The notes under the pieces were generated by a model that did no database searches, was not told the origin of the DNA, and saw only the letters and a program-made list of their open reading frames with translations. A DNA stretch of 64,000 nucleotides. Origin: Garcia nutans. Taxonomy: Eukaryota; Streptophyta; Magnoliopsida; Malpighiales; Euphorbiaceae. Where the stretch lies: contig CANTUV010000039.1 in assembly GCA_947685225.1 (NCBI GenBank), positions 35,518,001 to 35,582,000 of the forward strand, given 5' to 3'. A program made the translations under genes and the position numbers. Of the stretch, positions 56,297 to 64,000 are shown in pieces. Position 1 is the stretch's first letter. Every line of letters begins with the position of its first letter.

Positions 56297-57030
56297 TAGC
56301 TCGGATGACTAACACAGAAAATTCCTTAATATGAGCAGCAATCAGCTGCACCTTAATCTCATTATTCAATTCGTCTAAGAATTGTTTACATCGATCTTCC
56401 TCATCTTCTATCACTTTCTTAGCATACCTGCTTAATTTGGTGAATTCCCTTTCGTACTCTGTCACTGTCATTCGCCCTTGCTTCAAGTGTAGAAACTCTT
56501 TCCTCCTAGCGTCGAGATATGCTTCAGAAATAAACTTTCTCTTAAATTCTCTCACAAAGAAGTCCCATGTCCTCTGCTCTAATGGAACTCGTTGTTGAAC
56601 TGTGTCCCACCAGACATACGCTTCTTCCACTAACAAGGAAGTAGCGCACACAACTCGCTCCTCTGGAGTACACTGTAACTGATCTAAGGCTCGTACGTTC
56701 CTTCCAGCCAATACTTGGCTGTAGAAGAATTATCATCCCTTCGGGCCCAAAATTTTTTTTTTTCCCGTACTTTCTTATCTTTTCGATAGGGGGTTTCCTT
56801 TCCCCTCCTACAGTAGGTACTGGTATGGGTGCTGGCACTGGTGGTAGTGTCGGGGCGGCGCCGGCTATCTGCCGTAATACGGCAACCATTTGTTGCAACA
56901 TTTCGTTGGGAATAGGAGCATCAGCTGGTGGTTGCTCAGATGCAGGTATCTCTGATACATGCATTTCTACAGTTCGGGAGGCCTGAGACTCGACCTCCTA
57001 CTCTATATCACGCTGCGCTACTCGCGACAT
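56260..57030 (-). pseudogene. gypsy gag core, frameshifted
   Basis: The gag ATG is probably at 57030-57028 (MSRVAQ..), with a TAG ten codons on. The N-terminal open piece (56964-56742) is Pro-rich. An A/T homopolymer at about 56753-56764 shifts the frame. The capsid core follows (56711 to about 56290): LQCTPEERVVCATSLLVEEA, WWDTVQQRVP, TWDFFVREFKRKFISEAYLD and MTVTEYEREFTKLSRYA, characteristic of chromovirus Gag (retrotrans_gag). Confidence 0.88.
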
Positions 57031-57336
57031 CTAAAGAACAGAGCAAAACGTATACAATCCCATCATCAATAACGACCCAGACCAACAGCATTATATTACC
57101 CTAGGTGGCATGTATATAAAGATAAAACTCTTAAATAACACATATACAACACAGCTTTTATTTATTTCCAAGCAAAAGTATTTACATTACTAGGAAGCCC
57201 TTATGTACATTCCAAAATTTAGGACTCCTTACTACTATATCATCATGTCATACTACCATACAATATTTACACGATATCCCAATGTCACATATGTACATAA
57301 CCAAAAGAACCTCCAAAAAGCAACACATCTCGAAGC

Positions 57337-57774
57337 TCAGTGAATAGGTGCCCTAGGTGAGGTGGCACTGTCAGACAAATACTCTTCTATCTCAGGATCA
57401 AACTCTGGGTCATGCGATGCTTCACCAGGTAAGTGCTGGCCTAGCTCCTGGACCCTCTCCTGCAAAGCACGGATCTCTCTATGTGCTACCCCGAGGCTCC
57501 TACAGGCACTATCAAACTCCACTCTATGACTAAGCCTGTCCTCCTTTAACATCTGCACGTCTCTTATCAAGGAGGTAATCATCTCATGTTTTAATCTCAG
57601 GTCTTCACGATCCTGTATACTTCGATCTGCCAGAATTTCTATGGTATCATCTTGCTCCTGCACTATCTGCTTTAGCCTCTCTACTTCCATCCTCAGCTCC
57701 CTCATCTCATCATTTCGATCACCCATAATTACTCCTGTTATAATTAGAATAACATAACTAATAATACTACACAC
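57337..57774 (-). CDS. intact coiled-coil ORF between 5' LTR and gag, function unknown
   Basis: 145 codons with TGA at 57337-57339; a second ATG at 57726 (MGDRNDEM) gives a 129-codon form and is the likelier start, because the first 16 residues are hydrophobic and close to the primer region. From there the protein is almost all charged heptads (MRELRMEVERLKQIVQEQ.., MITSLIRDVQMLKED, REIRALQERVQELG), predicting a long coiled coil, ending in an acidic tail (DPEFDPEIEEYLSDSA). It lies on the element's coding strand upstream of gag, and is undamaged while every other module is broken. It could be an accessory or gag-like oligomerising protein; no family recognised. Confidence 0.65.
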   Translation of the reverse strand: MCSIISYVILIITGVIMGDRNDEMRELRMEVERLKQIVQEQDDTIEILADRSIQDREDLRLKHEMITSLIRDVQMLKEDRLSHRVEFDSACRSLGVAHREIRALQERVQELGQHLPGEASHDPEFDPEIEEYLSDSATSPRAPIH

Positions 57775-57870
57775 ATGTATAGTTACATAATTAGAACCCC
57801 TAACCTAACTCTATGTGTCATACATTTAAGGTTCAGTTCAACTAACTACCCAGAATCGGCTAAACCGGAG

Positions 57871-57881
57871 CTCTGATACTA
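57871..57881 (-). promoter_or_regulatory. primer binding site of the gypsy chromovirus
   Basis: Minus strand TATCAGAGCTCC-type sequence a few nt inside the 5' LTR (LTR ends at 57887), matching the initiator-Met tRNA 3' end with one leading mismatch (agTATCAGAG). Confidence 0.7.
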
Positions 57882-57886
57882 AAAAT

Positions 57887-60799
57887 TGTAACACCCCTTC
57901 CCGGCCTACGTGTATAAGCCGAGTAGGGGCACCACACTAACCTAATGTTGCTACCAATTTTACTTAGTCAAATTTTAGTTTCGATTTTTACAGAAATTTT
58001 GCCAAAGGTTCGCCTAGAAATTGGGTCCCAAGTGCTGACAAAACTGGTTTTTCTGATTATTGAAAATATTTTTACACAAACCAATGCAAACACAATCAGT
58101 ATCAATACACTCCCAATGAATCCCCCCTATAACCTCAACTACAAACCTGCAAGAAGAATTTACACTTCTAGTACAAAATAAAGTAGAGATTTATTATTAT
58201 TACATACTACTAACGTACAGTATAACATAGTAATTCTCAAACTTATATATACATATACATGCCACAACTAGTTAACTCATAATGGAAACTAGGAGATCTA
58301 CCCTGAGATGCTGTGGGTCTGGTCATCGCTTTCCAAGAGTTAGCTATTGCTACGAACCTACGAGTCAAGGAAAACTTAACTCGCTGAGCAATGTCGCTCA
58401 GTGGGTACTTTACCAATGGAGATAAAAGTAAAACATGAAAGCATTTGAAATAAAAGGAAATAATTAAATAAAAAATTAACCAACATTAAACCAATGGAAG
58501 TTATTGTACATTCAGTGTAAATATGCTTTCAACAAATGTAAAAAACCATAATTCAAACTCATTTTGCATTACGTAGTTTAAAAAAAACGGGACTTTGGCT
58601 CTACTTGTATATAAGGAACCATAGCGATAAGGCAGCAGCCCTCACCACTGTAACATAGGTGGCCCTCACCACCATTATCATATCACAGGAATGACCCTCA
58701 CTATCCTGGTTATAACCAATGGCCCTCACCACTGGCTTCAATGGCCCTCACCATTCAGATCATAACAATTCAATCACAATATCAAGCAGTACTGCATAAG
58801 TTAATATAGTGCACCATACCCTTATTTGCCACCCCCAACTACCCAGCAGAGCATAAATGTTAAAATAATTCAATTTAAGTCTGAAGCTTCATTTTAGAAT
58901 GGCTCGAGAAAATATTTTAATTCCCATCGCGCTTTGCCATTTACACCGTGCACCACATTCTTTAGTCAAACCATTACCCTTTTTCACATTTTTAACATCC
59001 ACAATAAACATATCAAACATTTCAAAGCATTCCTCAAAAGATCACAAATTGACCAAATGAATAGTGTCGCGGCGCGTAAAATCGGCAACGCAAAAGGCAA
59101 GCGCCAAATGAATAGTAAAATCTGGGTTTTTGTTAAGATTTCAGTCCACTTCAGTCTTACATTTGACCAGGTAAATGATCTTATTTTTGGCTGAAATTTT
59201 ACAGAAAACTTATTTCATATGTTGACTAATTGCATGTAAAATTTCGTCAAAAAATTCCATCGTTTGCTTCCTCAACTGGCTGCCCAAAATTAGGTCCAGA
59301 ATTGGATCCCAAAGGGCATCAATTCGGCCCACACTTGCATTTGGTGCAATTTTTTTTTTATTTTTCTGTTTTAAACCCATTTCAAAGCTTCCCTAATAAT
59401 GTAATGAAGACTTAGACACTTTCCTTTTAAAATAACTTGATTGTTTAAATCAATTTGGACTAAATGGAGCTCATAAACTCTTTTACCAAAATCATTGGAA
59501 ACATTAGATTTCATTTGAATTTAAACAACCCAATCACTACATGGATTTAAAAATACCATTCAACAATTCTATTCAAACTCAAACAACACATTTATGCATC
59601 CATAGCAAAAGTTTCATAGATAAAGTTTTGGTAAGAAATTGAAAGGAAAATTAATTCTTCCAAGGTAAAGTACCAAACCTTATTCTTTTAATTCCCTTTT
59701 GCTTTTCCTTCTTCTCCTTCCTTAATCTTTGTTTCTCCTTCAAGAAATTCAAGAACACAACCTTAAACATAAAACTTAGAAATTTAGAACAATAAGCTAC
59801 CCTCCAAATTCATATGAATTTCTTCCTAAAATAACCATCTCTCATCATTAATCAACATATTTTTCCATTAAATTCATTTTCAAACCATGCTACAAACTTT
59901 CCCCAAATTCAACCTTTATGAACCTTAACTTAGATCTCTTAAAATAGCCAACAATTTATGAAATTAAAGCTACAAATAAAACCCCTTACCTTAAAGTCTT
60001 ATTCTCCACCAAAGTTTGCAACCAAAAATAGCTACTTGAAAAAAAAATCACTCTCTCTTTTCCCTTTCTCTTCTATTCGGCCAAAGCAAGAACAAAGGAG
60101 AGCTCTTGGCTTTTTATTTTTTTGCTGTTCTCTCCTCCAAATGGCAGCTAAGAGATGTTAAGATGTGTTGGTATAAGTGTTGGTTTCCCATTGGTACACT
60201 TAAGCGGCAAAATGGCTAATTTTCATTGGTCCAAATGTCTCTTTCTTTTATTTATTTAAAACCCAAGCCCTTGGACTTTCTTTTAATTATATTTTGACCT
60301 CTCAACTTCCTTGTGCTGTAATTTTATGGTCTAAGGTGTAAAAAGACCAAAATACCCTCCGGCGATTACTCGTTCGTAACTTTTAAACCGCGCACTTCCG
60401 CCGAATGCTGTGGTACACTTTTTGACTCAGTTTTCCTCTACTTTTCATTTTTGAGATCCATTATTACTTTCGAGACACTTTTAGAAATAACCATAATGCC
60501 CCTGGTCAAAATCCCCTATATCTTTCAAACCGTGCGTTTTCAGAAAAAATCGTGTCGCGCCGTTGCTACCCGATTTTTCTCTACTTTCCATTTCTGGAGT
60601 CTGTTATATGCACTATTAAGGACCTCCGGAACAACTTTTGGTAATTACAGTTACCTCCTCAAAACTTTGCATTTCTTCAATTAGGTCACATTAGTCCTCT
60701 AGACTTATCTGGGGCCGTTGTCAGGAATTGACTTCTCCTTTCCCCTTCTCTCACTGTGCACGTGACTGCTATGCATAAATGCTGTGGGCGGATGTGACA
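57887..60799 (-). repeat. 5' LTR of the gypsy chromovirus (full version)
   Basis: 2913 bp. Contains the segment (about 58710-59620) missing from the other LTR, including extra 'aatggccctcaccatt' palindromes (58725-58760). Frames 57945-58181, 58934-59194, 59230-59415, 59958-60161 and 60451-60684 are not supported as genes. Confidence 0.9.
58621..58765. repeat. 'ggccctcacc' mini-palindromes in the chromovirus LTR
   Basis: Units such as GGTGG-ccct-CACC, TGG-ccctca-CCA and AATGG-ccctca-CCATT recur about six times. The other LTR keeps only the first three (51068-51148). Confidence 0.65.
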
Positions 60800-61159
60800 C
60801 ATAACACTTCACATGTCGTAGCACTATGTTCATGAATACTTAATGTATCAAGTAGCTTAACACATTTTTCATCCAAAATGTGTTAGACTAAATGTAATGC
60901 ATTCACATTTCATTTATTAAGAGTTTGTACATACCTTAGGAAACACTCCAAAACAAGCTTTAAAACTTCCTCCAACCTTGTCTTCCAAGTTGCCCTTCAA
61001 CACTAGGGTTGGGCAAACTACTCTCTCTCAATGCCTATACCAATTGTGATCATAAACAACCATTTAATATCACATTCTAAGGCATTCTCAATATCAAATA
61101 ATTTAAATAAGAATTACAAATGAAAGACAAAGAAAAGAGTTATTATCAAGTAACACGTC

Positions 61160-61450
61160 CAATAATACGGGCGTATTGATGACTGTGCTATTAACCCACT
61201 CATACAGAAGCATTGCCACGTCCAATGGCATGGGTGTGTCACTGCCCGTATCATTTATTCTGCCTCACAGAAAGTTTGACACGCCCAACAATACGGGCGT
61301 GTTCATGGTCGTGTCAATTATTCTGCCTCACAGAAGCTATGACACGCATAGGGATATGGTTGTGTTACTAGTCATGTTATCAATGTTGAACTCAGCACCG
61401 TTGACACACCCAAAGATATGGCTGTGTCACTGGCCGTGTCAGGCAAAAGT
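61160..61450 (-). repeat. ~65-bp palindromic tandem repeats in the split solo LTR
   Basis: Five units of the form 'acacgcccaacaatacgggcgtgt' plus 'tcatggtcgtgtcaattattctgcctcacagaa'. They hold the position that CCACGGCCGTGG clusters hold in the other copies of this LTR family. The plus frame 61176-61478 is a shadow. Confidence 0.7.
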
Positions 61451-62198
61451 CCTGCATTTCAAACTCTCAACCAAATGAACACAATCATTTCAAACTCAAC
61501 ACTACAACACCATTAATCATCATCTTAGTTTATATCCATGAATTATCTATCAATTCAGCACATATATAACTCTAACATATCATAACTATCATCTTATTCA
61601 ATCAATCATCATTTCCTCTCATAACACATTCAAAGAAGAAGAAAGAAAAGAAATCTCTTCTCTTTCAATCCAACCTTAAAAATCATCATTAGCTACTCAC
61701 AACATCTTCATACATATCCAAATAAACTATTAAAACATACTAATACACAATCCCCAAAATTAAAATACCAAGTTCTTCCATAGAATTTAAAAAAACTTAC
61801 AAAATGATAGAGAAACTTACCAATTGATAAAAAATCCTCAAAATCTTCACTTGAATCTTTGAAATCCCTTATAAAATTGATGTATGAAAGATGAACAAAC
61901 TCTCCCTTACTCTCTCTCTCTCTAACTCGTGACAAAGAAGAAACAAAGGAAGAAGAAGAAGAAGAAGCAAAAAGCATATTCTCTTTCTTTCCATTCTTAT
62001 CTATATATATATTATTCTTTTATATGTGTAGTATATGTTAGGTATATGTATATATCATATTTACTTCAAATATATTTCAAATATACATTTTACTTTTTCA
62101 TTTAAAATCCTTTTATTTTTCATTCAAATCATTTATTTAATTTATCCAAATTTAATTTATTTTATTTAATATTAAAAAATTAGAGGTATTACATATTG

Positions 62199-64000
62199 AA
62201 ATTGTTAGTGTATTTAGTAATTAGCTCCTTAATCAGACTTGTCATTTAGCTCGAATACAAACCCATGATTTTTTTTGGACAAATAGATAACAAACCCATG
62301 ATTTAGCTCGAATATTATAACTCATTTGTAAACTGTTTAATATATATTAGCAATAACTTGATTGAACAATTATTATATATTTTTTAAAATATGTATTTAA
62401 ATAAATTAAATTATTAAGTTATAAAATTTATATGATTTATTATTACAGTGCAGATAAAGATCGATGAACGGTCAACTAGGGCTAAAAATGGATCTTAGAG
62501 ATTTTCGAATCGACCCGAATAATTAGAAAAAAAAATTTCAAAACTTAAAAGTTTCATTAATTTTTGACTTTTTCTAATCCAAATTATACTAAATTTTTTT
62601 TTAATATGAGACGATTTCAGAACATATCCATGCCGAGAATTATTTTGAACCGTTCTGAATCGTATAACTAAATAATAACCGATTTTTTTTATATTTTTTA
62701 ATTTAGTTTTATTATTATATAAGATATAACAAATAAAATAATTCTTAAAGATTAATATGTTAAAAATAATTTAATTAATTTTAATTATATATAAATTTTG
62801 AAATATAATTAAAGTTACTCAATAATTAATATGAAAATAGTATATTTAGTTATAGTTAAATATATAAATATATATGTCTAATTATTAAAAGACAAATATA
62901 TATATATATATGTTAAAAAAACAAATGCATAAAAAAAATATAACTTGTATAAGTTAAACTTAAATTTTCAATTTATATTAAAAGTTGTATCATCACACTT
63001 TTCTATTAGTTATTGACAACATGTAAACTTATATATATATATATATATTTACTTTAAAAGTATAATTTATTATAAAATTTTAACAAAATATTTTCAAAAC
63101 CGTTATTATTTTATCCGGAAAATTTTGGGACCATTCGGCACTAAATTTCATCAACCATTTTTTTTAATTAAATTTCATCAACTAAAATTTTTATATAGTA
63201 AAAGATATGTTATAAAAATTTATGTAAATGAAAGATTTAAAGGTCAAAACGGTCTCATATGGACTAGTGAATGAAATATTGTTAAACATTTAAAAATACA
63301 AATTAGGAATTTTGATATAAAATGAATCTCATAACTCATTTCAAAAAGTCATGCCCCATTATGTATTTATCATAAAATCCATAAATATAACACCTTGTAT
63401 TAAATTTTTGTTTTCCAAATAATTTACAAATTAAATCATAACAATTTCATATTATCCACATTAAATATCAATTTATAATTTCATATTCTATTATAAATTA
63501 TTGACATAAAATATCAATTTATAATTTTGTATTCTATTATAAATCATTATGTTGTTAATTTACCTTTCTACACTGTGCTAATCAGATTATATAATGAAAT
63601 TTATTTTTCCTAACAATAATAAATTTGTTCTTTTGAAACTTTATATATATATATATATATTTCTACTAAATATTATATTAACTTAAGGTTCATTTACTAT
63701 TGAATGAATTTTATATTCTTAATTCAAAAATATAATATATAATATAATTTTATATAAAATTTATCGAATTAAAATATTTTTTATATTATTTAATTTATTT
63801 ATGACATATAATATGTGATATAATAAATTATATAAATCAAATTACATAATAAATTAATATATTTAAATATATATTTTAAAAATTTACAATGACTATTTGA
63901 TCAAGTTTACACAATAATATATGATAAGTGAGTATGCAAACAAGCTATGTCACGAGCCTATATAGGAGTGAAATCATGAGCTTGTACTCGAGTCAAATGA
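62199..64000. other. AT-rich intergenic stretch
   Basis: No gene, RNA or bounded element. Short (AT)n tracts near 62898-62912, 63030-63050 and 63640-63660, and a roughly 50-bp repeated phrase ('aaatatcaatttataattt.atattctattataaat') at about 63463-63545. Confidence 0.6.

Larger units (their letters stand above)
50325..60799 (-). mobile_element. Ty3/gypsy chromovirus (Tekay/Del-like), full length but decayed, TSD CATAA
   Basis: On the minus strand the 5' LTR is 57887-60799 (2913 bp) and the 3' LTR 50325-52322 (1998 bp), with ends TGTCACATCC..TGTTACA. The exact duplication CATAA is at 50320-50324 and 60800-60804. Primer site at 57871-57881 (plus-strand ctctgatact), polypurine tract (minus 'ctagggaggaac') at 52323-52335. 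Order is extra ORF, gag, protease, RT, RNase H, integrase, chromodomain. Stops and frameshifts interrupt every module except the extra ORF. Confidence 0.93.
47592..62193 (-). mobile_element. solo LTR of the first gypsy family, split by two insertions
   Basis: The plus-strand start TGTAGCATCC and end GGTATTACA match the ends of the LTR at 36086-38872. Internal landmarks shared with that copy are 'acaatcgcgctaag', 'aactaatatattattcaaatctcagagttac' and 'gaggcttacgacc'. Minus the insertions at 48059-49694 and 50325-60799 (and their duplications) about 2.48 kb of LTR remains. No primer site adjoins either end. Flanking pentamers tatta (47587-47591) and tattg (62194-62198) match at 4 of 5 bases, as for an old solo LTR. 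Confidence 0.72.

Overview
This is a gene-poor, AT-rich plant nuclear window, very probably from a eudicot. The evidence is Ty1/copia and Ty3/gypsy retrotransposons with initiator-Met tRNA primer sites, a chromodomain-type gypsy polyprotein, CACTA, hAT and Stowaway-type DNA elements, plant B3-like exon fragments with GT-AG introns, and no bacterial operon structure. I see no intact host gene. The only long undamaged reading frames are a gag-only copia frame (30885-31742) and a coiled-coil frame upstream of gag in the gypsy element (57337-57774).

Layout. 1-4.5 kb holds AT-rich DNA with Stowaway-like elements and a large inverted repeat. 4557-13391 is a composite gypsy-type element with three LTR-like units and a perfect 5-bp target duplication (GAAGA), inserted into an RNase H-like coding remnant. 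13.5-15.7 kb is degenerate tandem repeats. 16533-18146 is a non-autonomous CACTA element. 20001-20500 is a 153-bp tandem repeat. 20697-22164 is a short LTR element on the minus strand. 22.2-32.4 kb is a B3-like (REM-type) pseudogene broken up by a hAT MITE (22660-22844), a copia element (23737-28988, TSD TATTG, itself carrying a solo LTR at 25273-25929, TSD GAAAT) and a gag-only copia element (29762-32110) whose first LTR carries a hAT element. 32.9-33.4 kb is a ~205-bp tandem repeat. 34.06-35.5 kb holds a possible FAR1/MULE-like exon pair abutting a truncated inverted relative of the CACTA element. 36086-38872 is a minus-strand LTR of the first gypsy family. 41814-46623 is a copia element with 196-bp LTRs and a partial second copy in tandem.

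47592-62193 is one solo LTR of the first gypsy family, opened by two later insertions: another solo LTR (48059-49694, TSD GATAA) and a full-length but decayed chromodomain gypsy element (50325-60799, TSD CATAA, genes on the minus strand). The last 1.8 kb is featureless AT-rich DNA.

The most unusual signal is shared by several unrelated LTR elements here. They carry serial arrays of very short hairpins in which the arms change from unit to unit but stay complementary. The clearest are at 9959-10241 and 48437-49165. A second palindromic module (CCACGGCCGTGG-like) occupies one place in the first gypsy family's LTR and has been replaced by different repeats in different copies. All boundaries and identities come from reading the sequence by eye; no database search or alignment program was run.
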